Positions 1-9,196 of a stretch of 64,000 nt of DNA are shown here, one piece after another; position 1 is the stretch's first letter; every line of letters begins with the position of its first letter. This stretch comes from Candidatus Accumulibacter conexus (lineage in GTDB: Bacteria; Pseudomonadota; Gammaproteobacteria; Burkholderiales; Rhodocyclaceae): positions 1 to 64,000 of the forward strand of contig JAGFNJ010000008.1 of the NCBI GenBank assembly GCA_017592775.1, read 5' to 3'. The notes beneath the pieces are model-generated. The model searched no databases and had not been told where the DNA came from. It worked only from the letters and a program-made list of their open reading frames with translations. The translations under genes and the position numbers were made by a program.

Positions 1-3000
1 CGTGTCGCGGTTGGTCGCGGCGTTGGGCAGTGTGTCGAAGCGGAAGACGTCGGCGCCGAGGCCACCCGTCAGGCTGTCGTTGCCGAGGCCGCCGAGCAGG
101 GTGTCGTTGCCGGCACCGCCGTCGAGGCCGTTGGCGCCCGCAGCGCCGTAGAGGAGGTTGCCGAGGCCGTTGCCGGTGAGGTTGGCGGCGCCGGCGGCGA
201 GGATCCAGCCGTTCTCGACGTTGGCGGCCAGGATGTGGCTTGCCAGGTAGCTATGGATCTGGTCGACTCCGCCGCTGACCGGGTTGGCGTTGGTCTCGGT
301 GACGCGGTCGTTGACGTCGTCGAGGTAGTAGGCGTCGTTGCCGTCGCCACCGACGAGGCTGTCGGCGCCGGTCCCACCCCACAGCGTGTCGTTGCCGGCG
401 CCGCCGTTGAGGGTGTCGTTGCCGGCGGCACCGTTGAGGACGTTGGCGCCCGCGGCGCCGGAGAGGAGGTTGTCGAGACCGTTGCCCGTGAGGTTGGCGG
501 CGCCGCTGGCGAGGACCCAGCCGTTTTCGACGTTGGCGGCCATGATGTGGCTTGCCAAGTAGCTATAGATCTGGTCGACTCCGCCGCTGACCGGGTTGGC
601 GTTCGTTTCGGTGACACGGTCGCCGATGTCGTCGAGGTAGTAGGCGTCGTTGCCATCGCCACCGATCAGGCTGTCAGCGCCGGTGCCGCCCCACAGCGTG
701 TCGTTGCCGCCTCCGCCGTTGAGCGTGTCGTTGCCGGCGGCACCGTTGAGGACGTTGGCGCCCGTCGCGCCGTAGAGGAGGTTGTCGAGGCCGTTGCCGG
801 TGAGGTTGGCGACGCCGGCGGCGACGATCCAGCCGTTCTCGATGTTGCTGGCGAGGATGCAGTCCGGGAGGTAGCTATAGACTTGGTCGACTCCGCCGCT
901 GACCGGGTTGGCGTTGGTCTCGGTGACACGGTCGCCGACATCATCGAGGTAGTAGGCGTCGTTGCCGTCGCCACCGATCAGGCTGTCGGCGCCGGTGCCG
1001 CCCCACAGCGTGTCGTTGCCGCCTCCGCCGTTGAGCGTGTCATTGCCGGCGGCACCGTTGAGGACGTTGGCGCCCGCGGCGCCGTAGAGGAGGTTGTCGA
1101 GGCCGTTGCCGGTGAGGTTGGCGGCGCCGGCGGCGAGGATCCAGCCGTTCTCGACGTTGGCAGCCAGGATGTGGCTTGCCAGGTAGCTATGGACCTGGTC
1201 GACTCCGCCGCTGGCCGGGTTGGCGTTGGTCTCGGTGACACGGTCGCCGACGTCGTCGAGGTAGTAGGCGTCGTTGCCGTCGCCACCGATCAGGCTGTCG
1301 GCGCCGGTGCCGCCCCACAGCGTGTCGTTGCCGCCTCCGCCGTTGAGGGTGTCGTTGCCGGCGGCACCGTTGAGGACGTTGGCGCCCGCGGCGCCGTAGA
1401 GGAGGTTGTCGAGGCCGTTGCCGGTGAGGTTGGCGGCGCCGGCGGCGAGGATCCAGCCGTTCTCGACGTGGGCGGCCAGGATGTGGCTTGCCAGGTAGCT
1501 ATAGACCTGATCGACGCCCCCGCTGGCCGGGTTGGCGTTCGTCTCGGTGACCGAGTCGAAGACGTGGTCGAGGTAATAGGCGTCGTTGCCATCGCCGCCG
1601 ATCAGGCTGTCGGCGCCGGTGCCGCCCCACAGCGTGTCGTTGCCGGTCCCGCCGTTGAGGGTGTCGTTGCCGGCGCCGCCGTCGAGGAAGTCATTGCCGG
1701 ACTCGCCGCCAAGGGCGTTGGTACTGCCGTCACCGCGCAGGAGGTCGGCGTAGGTCGAGCCGGCGAGGTTCTCGATGCCGTCCAGCGTGTCGAGGCCGGC
1801 GCCAAGCGTGTTCTGCTGCACGCCCACCGTGCCGAGGTTCACACTCACGCCAGCGCTGGCATCGGCGTAGGCTGCGGTGTCGCTGCCCGAGCCGCCAGCG
1901 AGCGTGTCGTCGCCTGCGCCACCGTGCAGCGAATCGTTGCCGCCACCGCCATCGAGGCTATCGTTGCCACCGAGCCCTTCGAGCTGGTTGTTGCCACCAT
2001 TGCCGACGAGACCGTCACCGAAGTCGCGCGACCCGCGGACGTCTTCGATGTCGTGCAGGCTGTCGGTGCCGCGGTAGCCGTCGCTCGCCAGCCCGGTCGT
2101 CAGGTTGACGCTCACGGCGGCGATGCTGCGCTCGTAGTCGACGCGGTCGGTACCTCCCCGGCCATCGATCTGGTCGTCGCCTTCACGCCCTTCGAAGGAT
2201 TCGAAGGCGGCGCTGTCGCTGCCGGTCAGGGTGTCGTTGTACGCTGAACCGCGGACGCCTTCGATGTGGCGCAGCGTGTCGGTGCCGCCGAAGCCGTCGC
2301 TGGCGCTGCCGTCGGCGCCGTCGTTGAGCTGGACGTTCACTGCCGTCGGCGAAGTAGTGTAGTCGACCCGGTCATAGCCCTGGCCACCGTAGATGGTGTC
2401 GTTGCCGGCATTGCCGACGAAGTACTCGCCGAGGCCATCGCCAACGCTGCTGCCGTTGGTCGCCAGGCCACCGTTCAGCGTGTCGTCGTGGGCCGAGCCG
2501 CGGATGCCCTCGATGTGCCGCAGAGTATCCTGGCCGCCAAAACCGTCGATGGCGATGCCGCTGACGAGATCGACCGAGACAGCGGTCGGCGAACGGTCGT
2601 AGGCGGCGATATCGACCCCGCCTCGGCCGTCGATGAAGTCGTTGCCCGCCAAGCCTTCGAAACATTCGGTGAGCGTGCCGTCGCTGCCGAGCAGGGCATC
2701 GGCGTAGGCGGAGCCTCGGACCTGGTCGAAGTTGACCAGTGTGTGCCGGTCGAACCCGAGGAAGAACTGGAAGCCAGTCGGAGTCAGCGCGGCTTCGCCA
2801 GCCGCCAGGTCAACCCAGGCGGCGTACGGCGCCGACTGATAGCTCACCAGATTGCTGTTTCGCTGGTTGAGCTGATCGGTGATGGCACCGCCGTCGAGGG
2901 TATCCTCGCCGAGACCGCCCTCGAACTGCTCGAGGATCAGCGCGCTGCTGCCGGTGATCGAGTCGGCAAGATTGGAGCCCCTGACCTGGTTGATGTGGAG

Positions 3001-6000
3001 CAGCGTGTCGGTTCCGCCGAAACCGTCGTTCGCCGTGCCGCTGCCGACGCCGGCACCGCCGCCGAGGTCGATCACGACGCCGCTGCTGCTGCCCGAGTAG
3101 TCGATCGAGTTGAAGTCGGTGCCGCCGATCCGGTCGCTGATCGTTCCGCCGTCGAGCGTGTCGTTGCCCGCACCCCCGATCAGACGGTCGGCGCCCTCGC
3201 CACCGCTCAGGCTGTCGTTGCCCGGACCGCCGCGAAGCTGGTCGTCGCCCGCGAGGCCGCTCAGGCTGTCGTTCCCTTCCAGGCCTTCGATCCAGTCGCT
3301 GTCCGCGGTGCGGTCGAGCGGGTCGTCGTCTGCCGGACCGCCGACGATCGGCTCCGGATGATAGCCGTTGAAGTTGCTGGCGACCAGCTCCGTCCTGGTC
3401 ACTGCCTGCAGGAGCAGCAGCGTCTGGAAGCTTGCCGGCCCGGCACTGCCGTCGGTGTCGATCTCCAGCAGGGTATCCCCTCCCAACTGCGTCAGCCGCG
3501 CATGCCCGCTGGCGAAGGGATTGCCGTCAGTGAAGTTGCTCAGCCGCCAGGTCGGCAGGACGATCCTGTCGCCGGATGCGCCGGCAGCGAAGTCGGTGAT
3601 CGTGTCGGCGGATGTGTCGCCGGACGTGGTCCACGGGTGCAAGCTGTCGGCGCCGGAGCCACCGCTCAGGGTGTCGTTGCCTTCGTCGCCCTGAAGACGA
3701 TCGTTGGCGTCGCCGCCACTGAGACTGTCGTCGTCCGCTCCACCGTAGAGCGTGTCGCTGCCGGCGCCGCCGCTCAGGGTGTCGTTGCCGTCCCGGCCGT
3801 GGATCTCGTCGTCGCCTGCACCGCCGGGGAGAGACTCGGCAGCCGATGTACCGAGAGTCGGATGCGGATTGAAACCCTGCGTGTTGGCCGCGACGAGGCT
3901 GTTCCGGTCTACGTTCTGCAGCGTGGCGACCGTTTCGAACACCTCGGCCGAGGCGCCCGCGCCATCGCTGTCGATCTGCAGCAGGGTGTTGGCGTCCGCC
4001 TGCAGCAACCGCAGGTGACCGGTGACGAACGGATTGCTGCCGTAGACGTAGTTGCTGATCCCCCACAGATAGCCGGAGAGTTCGTCACCACCGAGACCGG
4101 CCTGGAAGTCCGTGATGGTGGCATGCGAGCCGCTGTAGCCGCTCCAGACGTGGAAGTCGTCGGAACCGCTGCCGCCCGTCAGGGTGTCACGGCCGTCGTC
4201 ACCGTAGAGCAGATCCCTGCCCGCTCCACCTGCCAGGATGTCGTCACCCTGCTCGCCCCAGAGTTCATCGTCACCGTCGCCGCCATCCAGGCTGTCGTCG
4301 CCGTCTTCGCCCCACAGCTCATCGTCGCCACTGCTGCCGCTGAGGGTGTCGTCACCCGCAAAACCGTACATCTCCTCGCCACGGGTCGTGCCGGCAAGGA
4401 GGTCCGCGCCCGGACCACCGACGATCGGGAAGGGGTCGCAGTAGCCTTCCATGTAGCCGGAACCGAAGTTCTCGGCAGCCAGCTCGCTGGCGACGACATG
4501 GTTCAGGATGGCGACGGTGTGGAAGCTGGCGCCGCCGCCCGGACCATCGGCATCCACCTGGAACAGGGTGTCGGGGCCCGCCTGGGTGAGGCGGGCGTGG
4601 CCGCTGGCGAAGGGGTTGCCGCCGAGGTAGTTGCTCAACTGGCCGTAGGCGGGAAGCGCGATCTGGTCGCCCGCGAAGCCGACCGTGAAGTCCGTGATCG
4701 TGTCGGTCGAGGAGTCGCCGGCGGTCTGCCAGACGGTGAAGTGGTCGCGACCCGCGCCGCCACTCAGCGTGTCATTGCCTTCCCCTGCGGCGAGTTCGTC
4801 GTTGCCTTCGCCGCCTGCGAGGACGTCGTCGCCGGCACCACCCCAGAGGGTGTCGGAACCCGCCAGGCCGACGAGGGTGTCGTTGCCCGCAAGGGCGTGG
4901 ATCTCGTCCGTGCCGGCGGTGCCGGCAAGCGATTCGGGGCCTGCAGTACCGCGGATGACCTGCGGATTCCAGTTGCCGAAGTTCGCGGCGACCAGACTCT
5001 CCCGGACGACATTGCTCAGGATCGCCGCGACCTGATGGGTCCCTGCAGCGTCGGGGCCGTCGACATCCAGCTCGAGCAGCGTGTCGGCGCCCGACTGGGT
5101 GAGGCGGGCATGGCCGCTGCCGAAGGGATTGGCATTCGGCGTGTAGTTCGCGAAGCGCCCGCTCGGCAGCGCCAGGAAGTCGCCCCCGGGGCCAGGCGCG
5201 AAGTCGGTGATCGTGTCGGCCGACGTGTCGCCGGCGGTCTCCCAGACTTGGTAGTGGTCGTTGCCCGCCCCGCCGCTCAGCGTGTCGTTGCCTTCCTGGC
5301 CGCTGAGAACGTCGATCCCTTCGCCGCCGTCGAGGCTGTCGTCTCCGGGGCCACCGGCGAGGCTGTCATTGCCCGCCCCACCGCTCAGCGTGTCGTTGCC
5401 GGCAAGGCCGTCGAACTGCTCGCTGGCGCCCGTGCCGGTAAAGACATCGGGGCCGGAAGTCCCGACATGTGGATTCCAGTTGCCAAAGTTCCACGCCGTG
5501 AGTGCCGACTTGCTGACGTTGCCGAGGATGACGGCAGTCTCGAAGCTGCTGCCACTTCCGGCTCCGTCGAGGTCGAACTCGAGCAGGGTATCGGCACCGG
5601 ATTGGCTCAGGCGGGCATGGCCACTGCCGAAGGGGCTCGCCCCCGACGTGTAATCCGTGAAGCGCCCGGTGGGAAACGAAGCGATCCGGTCGCCGCCACT
5701 GCCGGCGGCAAAGTCGGTGATCGTGTCGGTCGAGGTGTCGCCGTCGGTTTCCCAGACGTGGAAGTAATCCGTGCCGGCGCCGCCGGTCAGCGTGTCGTTG
5801 CCTTCCTGTCCGTGGATCTGGTCGAGTCCTTCGCCGGCGTCGATGCTGTCGTCGCCGAGCCCACCGTAGAGGCTGTCATGGCCGGCGAGGCCGACCAAGG
5901 TATCGTTGCCGGCCAGGGCGTCGAACTCGTCGTTGCCCGCAGTGCCGGTCAACAGCTCCGGCCCCGCCGTGCCGACGTGCGGATTCCAGCCACCGAGGTT

Positions 6001-8496
6001 CGACGACGTCAGGCTCGAGCGGCCGACGTTGTTGAAGATGGCGGCGGTCTGGAAGCTGCTGCTTCCTCCCGCGCCGTCGAGGTCGAACTCGAGCAGGGTG
6101 TCGGCGGCCGATTGCGTCAGGCGCGCGTGACCGCTGCCGAAGGGGTTGGCTCCCGCCGTGTAGTTGCTGAAGTGCCCGGTGGGAAGCAGGGCGATCCGGT
6201 CGCCGCCATTGCCGGCAGTGAAGTCGGTGATCGTGTCGGTCGAGGTGTCGCCGACGCTCTCCCAGATGTAGAAGTAGTCGTTGCCCGCACCGCCGGTCAG
6301 CGTGTCGTTGCCTTCCTGTCCGTGAATGTAGTCGAAGCCTTCACCGCCATCGAGGCTGTCGTCACCGAGGCCGCCGTAGAGGCTGTCGTTGCCCGCCAGG
6401 CCGCTGACGGTGTCGTTCCCGGCCAGGCCGTCGAACTCGTCGTTGCCGGGTGTGCCGGCAAACGGCTCGGACCCCGGTGTGCCGACATTCGGAATCCAGT
6501 TGACCAGGTTCGTCGACACGAGGCTCGACTTGCTGACGTTGCTGAGGATGACGGCAGTCTGGAAACTGCCGCCACCGCCGGGGCCGTCGAGGTCGAACTC
6601 GAGCAGGGTGTCGGCGCCTGCCTGCGTCAGGCGTGCGTGGCCGCTGCCGAAGGGGTTGGTGCCCGACGTGTAGTTCGTGAAGCGCCCGGTGGGAAGCGAA
6701 GCGATCCGGTCGCCACCATTGCCGGCAGCAAAGTCGGTGATCGTGTCGGTCGAGGTGTCGCCGGTGGTGTCCCAGACGTAGAAGTGATCGGTGCCTGCTC
6801 CGCCCGTCAGCGTGTCGTTGCCTTCCTGTCCGTAGAGGTAGTCGAAGCCGTCTCCACCATCGAGGCCATCGTCGCCAAGACCGCCGTAGAGGCTGTCGCC
6901 GCCCGCCAGGCCGCCGAGCGTGTCGTTGCCGGCAAGACCGTCGAACTCGTCGTTGCCGGCCGTGCCGCTGAACAGGTCATCTGCCGAGGTTCCGACATGT
7001 GGACTCCAGCCACCGAGATTCCACGACGCCAGCGCCGTCCTGCTGACCTGGTTGAGGATGAGCGCCGTCTGAAAGCTGCCGCCGCCTGCGCCGTCGAGGT
7101 CGAAGTCGAGAAGGGTGTCGGAGCCGGACTGGGTGAGGCGCGCATGCCCGCTGCCGAAAGGGTTGGCGCCTGGCGTGTAGTTCGTGAAGCGCCAGGTGGG
7201 GAGCGATGCGATCCGGTCGCCGCCAGCGCCGGCGGCGAAGTCGGTGATCGTGTCGGTCGAGGTGTCGCCGGCCGTTTCCCAGACGTAGAAATGATCGGTG
7301 CCCGGACCACCGGTGAGCGTGTCGTTGCCTTCCTGCCCGTAGAGGTAGTCGAACCCGTCGCCCGCATCGAGGCTGTCGTCGCCGAGCCCGCCGTAGAGGC
7401 TGTCATTGCCCGCAAGGCCGTTCAAGGTGTCGTTGCCGGCGACGCCATCGAACTCGTCGTCGCTGGTCGTTCCGGTGAACAGATCGCTACCCGAAGTGCC
7501 GAGATGGGGGTTCCAGCCGCCGAGGTTCCACGACACCAGGCTCGACTTGCTGACGTTGTTCAGAATGACGACAGTCTGGAAACTGCCGCCGCCCACTGCG
7601 CCGTCGAGGTCGAACTCGAGCAGGGTGTTGGCACCGGCCTGGGTGAGACGGGCGTGACCGCTGGCGAAGGGATTGGCGCCCACCGTGTAGTTGCTGAAAC
7701 GCCACGTCGGATGTTGAATCCAGTCCCCGCCCATCCCGGCAACGAAATCCGTGATCGTGTCGGTCGAGGTGTCACTCGACTGCTGCCAGACGTAGAAGTA
7801 ATCGTTGCCCGCGCCACCGGTCAGCGTGTCGTCACCTTCCTGCCCGTAGAGCCAGTCGCTCCCCTCACCGCCATCGAGGCTGTCGTTGTCGAGCCCACCG
7901 TAGAGGCTGTCGTTGCCCGCCAGTCCGTTCAAGGTGTCGTTGCCGGCAAGACCGTCGAACTCGTCGTGGCCGGGTGTGCCGGCAAACAGGTCGGGGCCGG
8001 CTGTCCCGACATTCGGGATCCAGTTGGCCAGGTTCGCCGCCACAAGGCTCGACGTGAGCACATTGCTGAGGACTGCTGCCGTGTGGAAGTTGCTGCCCCC
8101 GCCCGCGCCATCGAGGTCGAACTCGAGCAGGGTGTCGGCACCCGCTTGCGTGAGACGCGCGTGACCACTGCCGAAGGGGTTGGCGCCCGCCGTGTAGTTG
8201 CTGAAACGCCAGGTTGGAATACTGATCCAGTCGCCACCGATGCCGGCCGCAAAGTCGGTGATGGTGTCGGTCGAGATGTCGCTGGTGGTGTTCAGGAAGT
8301 AATCGGTGCCCGCCCCACCGGTCAGCGTGTCGCTACCTTCCTCACCGTAGAGAAAGTCGGTTCCCGCGCCCCCATCGAGGCTGTCGTCGCCGAGCCCGCC
8401 GTGCAGGGTGTCATCCCCTTCGAGGCCATTCAGGGTGTCGTTGCCGGCGCTTCCCCCGAGCGGATCGTTGTCCGGGGTACCGTTGTAGGTGCTCAT
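1..8496 (-). CDS. Giant RTX-repeat type I secretion protein, C-terminus cut by window edge
   Basis: The frame is open from ATG 8496 to base 1, giving 2832 codons with no stop, so the C-terminus is missing. The start has AGGAG six bases upstream. The N-terminus (MSTYNGTPDND) has no Sec signal. Glycine/aspartate nonapeptides such as GGAGNDTLNG run throughout and are the calcium-binding RTX parallel beta-roll. Order: ten modules of about 170 residues (residues ~50-1700) alternating RTX repeats with a D-T-I-T-D-F segment; about five units with the pattern V-D-Y-x-x-S and G-G-T-D-T-L (~1780-2180); then five exact-period 104-residue RTX units. The last residues in the window (LPNAATNRDT) match the start of the C-terminal tail of the protein at 9544-23451, so only about 90 residues are probably missing. 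Its role is likely a secreted surface or matrix protein or adhesin (inference). It lacks the DUF4347 domain of its neighbour. Confidence 0.9.
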   Translation of the reverse strand, partial: MSTYNGTPDNDPLGGSAGNDTLNGLEGDDTLHGGLGDDSLDGGAGTDFLYGEEGSDTLTGGAGTDYFLNTTSDISTDTITDFAAGIGGDWISIPTWRFSNYTAGANPFGSGHARLTQAGADTLLEFDLDGAGGGSNFHTAAVLSNVLTSSLVAANLANWIPNVGTAGPDLFAGTPGHDEFDGLAGNDTLNGLAGNDSLYGGLDNDSLDGGEGSDWLYGQEGDDTLTGGAGNDYFYVWQQSSDTSTDTITDFVAGMGGDWIQHPTWRFSNYTVGANPFASGHARLTQAGANTLLEFDLDGAVGGGSFQTVVILNNVSKSSLVSWNLGGWNPHLGTSGSDLFTGTTSDDEFDGVAGNDTLNGLAGNDSLYGGLGDDSLDAGDGFDYLYGQEGNDTLTGGPGTDHFYVWETAGDTSTDTITDFAAGAGGDRIASLPTWRFTNYTPGANPFGSGHARLTQSGSDTLLDFDLDGAGGGSFQTALILNQVSRTALASWNLGGWSPHVGTSADDLFSGTAGNDEFDGLAGNDTLGGLAGGDSLYGGLGDDGLDGGDGFDYLYGQEGNDTLTGGAGTDHFYVWDTTGDTSTDTITDFAAGNGGDRIASLPTGRFTNYTSGTNPFGSGHARLTQAGADTLLEFDLDGPGGGGSFQTAVILSNVSKSSLVSTNLVNWIPNVGTPGSEPFAGTPGNDEFDGLAGNDTVSGLAGNDSLYGGLGDDSLDGGEGFDYIHGQEGNDTLTGGAGNDYFYIWESVGDTSTDTITDFTAGNGGDRIALLPTGHFSNYTAGANPFGSGHARLTQSAADTLLEFDLDGAGGSSSFQTAAIFNNVGRSSLTSSNLGGWNPHVGTAGPELLTGTAGNDEFDALAGNDTLVGLAGHDSLYGGLGDDSIDAGEGLDQIHGQEGNDTLTGGAGTDYFHVWETDGDTSTDTITDFAAGSGGDRIASFPTGRFTDYTSGASPFGSGHARLSQSGADTLLEFDLDGAGSGSSFETAVILGNVSKSALTAWNFGNWNPHVGTSGPDVFTGTGASEQFDGLAGNDTLSGGAGNDSLAGGPGDDSLDGGEGIDVLSGQEGNDTLSGGAGNDHYQVWETAGDTSADTITDFAPGPGGDFLALPSGRFANYTPNANPFGSGHARLTQSGADTLLELDVDGPDAAGTHQVAAILSNVVRESLVAANFGNWNPQVIRGTAGPESLAGTAGTDEIHALAGNDTLVGLAGSDTLWGGAGDDVLAGGEGNDELAAGEGNDTLSGGAGRDHFTVWQTAGDSSTDTITDFTVGFAGDQIALPAYGQLSNYLGGNPFASGHARLTQAGPDTLFQVDADGPGGGASFHTVAILNHVVASELAAENFGSGYMEGYCDPFPIVGGPGADLLAGTTRGEEMYGFAGDDTLSGSSGDDELWGEDGDDSLDGGDGDDELWGEQGDDILAGGAGRDLLYGDDGRDTLTGGSGSDDFHVWSGYSGSHATITDFQAGLGGDELSGYLWGISNYVYGSNPFVTGHLRLLQADANTLLQIDSDGAGASAEVFETVATLQNVDRNSLVAANTQGFNPHPTLGTSAAESLPGGAGDDEIHGRDGNDTLSGGAGSDTLYGGADDDSLSGGDANDRLQGDEGNDTLSGGSGADSLHPWTTSGDTSADTITDFAAGASGDRIVLPTWRLSNFTDGNPFASGHARLTQLGGDTLLEIDTDGSAGPASFQTLLLLQAVTRTELVASNFNGYHPEPIVGGPADDDPLDRTADSDWIEGLEGNDSLSGLAGDDQLRGGPGNDSLSGGEGADRLIGGAGNDTLDGGTISDRIGGTDFNSIDYSGSSSGVVIDLGGGAGVGSGTANDGFGGTDTLLHINQVRGSNLADSITGSSALILEQFEGGLGEDTLDGGAITDQLNQRNSNLVSYQSAPYAAWVDLAAGEAALTPTGFQFFLGFDRHTLVNFDQVRGSAYADALLGSDGTLTECFEGLAGNDFIDGRGGVDIAAYDRSPTAVSVDLVSGIAIDGFGGQDTLRHIEGIRGSAHDDTLNGGLATNGSSVGDGLGEYFVGNAGNDTIYGGQGYDRVDYTTSPTAVNVQLNDGADGSASDGFGGTDTLRHIEGVRGSAYNDTLTGSDSAAFESFEGREGDDQIDGRGGTDRVDYERSIAAVSVNLTTGLASDGYRGTDSLHDIEDVRGSRDFGDGLVGNGGNNQLEGLGGNDSLDGGGGNDSLHGGAGDDTLAGGSGSDTAAYADASAGVSVNLGTVGVQQNTLGAGLDTLDGIENLAGSTYADLLRGDGSTNALGGESGNDFLDGGAGNDTLNGGTGNDTLWGGTGADSLIGGDGNDAYYLDHVFDSVTETNANPASGGVDQVYSYLASHILAAHVENGWILAAGAANLTGNGLDNLLYGAAGANVLNGAAGNDTLNGGGGNDTLWGGTGADSLIGGDGNDAYYLDDVGDRVTETNANPASGGVDQVHSYLASHILAANVENGWILAAGAANLTGNGLDNLLYGAAGANVLNGAAGNDTLNGGGGNDTLWGGTGADSLIGGDGNDAYYLDDVGDRVTETNANPVSGGVDQVYSYLPDCILASNIENGWIVAAGVANLTGNGLDNLLYGATGANVLNGAAGNDTLNGGGGNDTLWGGTGADSLIGGDGNDAYYLDDIGDRVTETNANPVSGGVDQIYSYLASHIMAANVENGWVLASGAANLTGNGLDNLLSGAAGANVLNGAAGNDTLNGGAGNDTLWGGTGADSLVGGDGNDAYYLDDVNDRVTETNANPVSGGVDQIHSYLASHILAANVENGWILAAGAANLTGNGLGNLLYGAAGANGLDGGAGNDTLLGGLGNDSLTGGLGADVFRFDTLPNAATNRDT
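160..1690 (-). repeat. 312-bp tandem RTX repeat array (five units)
   Basis: The same anchor (ggcgtcgttgcc, encoding G-N-D-A) occurs at 331, 643, 955, 1267 and 1579, an exact period of 312 bp or 104 residues. Each unit encodes an RTX stretch with G-N-D-T-L-W-G-G followed by G-N-D-A-Y-Y-L-D and then an E-N-G-W-I-L-A segment. Exact spacing without indels implies recent duplication or ongoing homogenisation. Confidence 0.9.
3400..8440 (-). repeat. About 510-bp repeat array (ten modules) in the left RTX gene
   Basis: Equivalent anchors lie at about 3666, 4180, 4765, 5278, 5788, 6298, 6808, 7315, 7822 and 8323. Spacing is 501-513 bp for most units and 585 bp for one. Each unit encodes RTX nonapeptides, then a segment with D-T-S-T-D-T-I-T-D-F, F-G-S-G-H-A-R-L-T-Q and L-L-E-F-D-L-D-G. 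The units towards the C-terminal end are the most diverged. Confidence 0.85.
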
Positions 8497-8820
8497 GCTG
8501 CGCTCCTGATCGCTGAAGGGATTGGTGCGGAATGTCGATTCCTGCCGGACTGTGCCGGCCGCATGGCGGCAAGCGGACGGCTTTCGGGAGCGGCATGCCG
8601 CAGGCGTTCGCGCGACGCCCGCGGGAGCAGCCGGTCGTGCGGGCGGATCAGCCCTTGCCGTTCAGGTGAAACGGCCATCCGAAGACCGTTCGCCCTCGGT
8701 GCGTCGTCGCACTGGCTGTCACTCGCGCGGTGGCGGTGCATCAGAGCGGCCAACGTCCCAGAGCAGAAGTGGGCACGGCGACCGAACTTGCCGTCTTCTT
8801 CTGCACGTTCAGCGGGACGC
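8497..8820. other. Intergenic region upstream of the left RTX gene
   Basis: This 324-bp stretch lies between the degenerate PEP-CTERM gene and the RTX start. Apart from the ribosome binding site (AGGAG) next to ATG 8496, I see no convincing gene, hairpin terminator or promoter. The RTX gene may be read through from the sigma-54-type promoter at 9109-9124, but that is inference. Confidence 0.5.
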
Positions 8821-9069
8821 TCAGGGCTGGCGACGGCGGCTGCAGCCCCGGCCTGCGAGGCCGCGGCCCAGCAGTGCCAGAGAGGCAGGCAGTGAGCCCC
8901 TGATATCGACGGAATCGAGCAAGGCCGGGGTGCTCAGGTCGACCGTGCCAGTTGCATTGTCGTACAGCGAAGGACCGAAGGACGGGGCCAGTCCGCCAGC
9001 CGGTACGAACGGCCCGCCCCAGAAATTGAGGTCAATGGACGAGATGTCCAGCTGAATGAGCGTTGGCAC
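8821..9069 (-). CDS. Small protein with degenerate PEP-CTERM sorting signal, possible pseudogene
   Basis: This is an 82-residue frame starting at GTG 9069, with GAGGAA about seven bases upstream. The C-terminus reads LPASLALLGRGLAGRGCSRRRQ, closely resembling the exosortase target signal (Pro-Glu-Pro, hydrophobic helix, Arg cluster). It is damaged: the Pro-Glu-Pro site is Ser-Leu-Pro, and two leucines expected in the helix are arginines (CGC and CGG, each one base from a Leu codon). There is no N-terminal signal peptide, which exosortase substrates need. The promoter elements upstream look intact. The gene is therefore either a decaying, N-terminally shortened PEP-CTERM gene or an unusual small product. 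Homology of the tail is clear by eye; function is unknown. Confidence 0.6.
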   Translation of the reverse strand: MPTLIQLDISSIDLNFWGGPFVPAGGLAPSFGPSLYDNATGTVDLSTPALLDSVDIRGSLPASLALLGRGLAGRGCSRRRQP

Positions 9070-9108
9070 TGGTTTCTTCCTCGAACCCGGGGTTGGGCCC
9101 TCTTCTGA

Positions 9109-9124
9109 AGCAAGTTTTCTGCCA
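9109..9124 (-). promoter_or_regulatory. Sigma-54 (-24/-12) promoter
   Basis: On the minus strand the sequence is TGGCAGAAAACTTGCT. It matches the consensus TGGCACGRNNNTTGCW at all positions except 6 and 7, with correct GG-to-GC spacing. It lies 39 bases upstream of the GTG at 9069, a normal leader length. A second, similar pair of elements precedes the giant gene at 47080. Confidence 0.7.
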
Positions 9125-9160
9125 GACTGATTTCTGTCGCATATTCAGTGCCTTGACAGG

Positions 9161-9196
9161 GCGTGTCGGGGTCCATTGTAAAAAACCCCGACACGC
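9161..9196. repeat. Perfect 11-bp inverted repeat around the upstream element
   Basis: The arms are gcgtgtcgggg (9161-9171) and ccccgacacgc (9186-9196), separated by 14 bases. One arm is the first half of the 17-base element at 9177-9193. No T-run follows in either direction, so an activator-binding palindrome is more likely than a terminator. Confidence 0.8.
9177..9193 (-). promoter_or_regulatory. 17-base upstream element shared with the giant gene
   Basis: The minus strand reads TGTCGGGGTTTTTTACA. The plus-strand copy at 46894-46910 reads TGTCGGGTTTTTTTACA, a 16/17 match. It ends 52 bases before the -24/-12 promoter, a typical place for an enhancer-binding activator of sigma-54. The link to a PrsR-type regulator of exosortase systems is inference. 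Confidence 0.65.

Noticed and set aside
235-8895. Very long plus-strand open frames (670 and 2209 codons) opposite the left RTX gene
   Set aside because: They are shadows of GC-rich nonapeptide codons read on the other strand: repeated V-V-A-G-A-A-V-E-style sequence, with no family similarity. The minus strand encodes clear RTX repeats with a good start.
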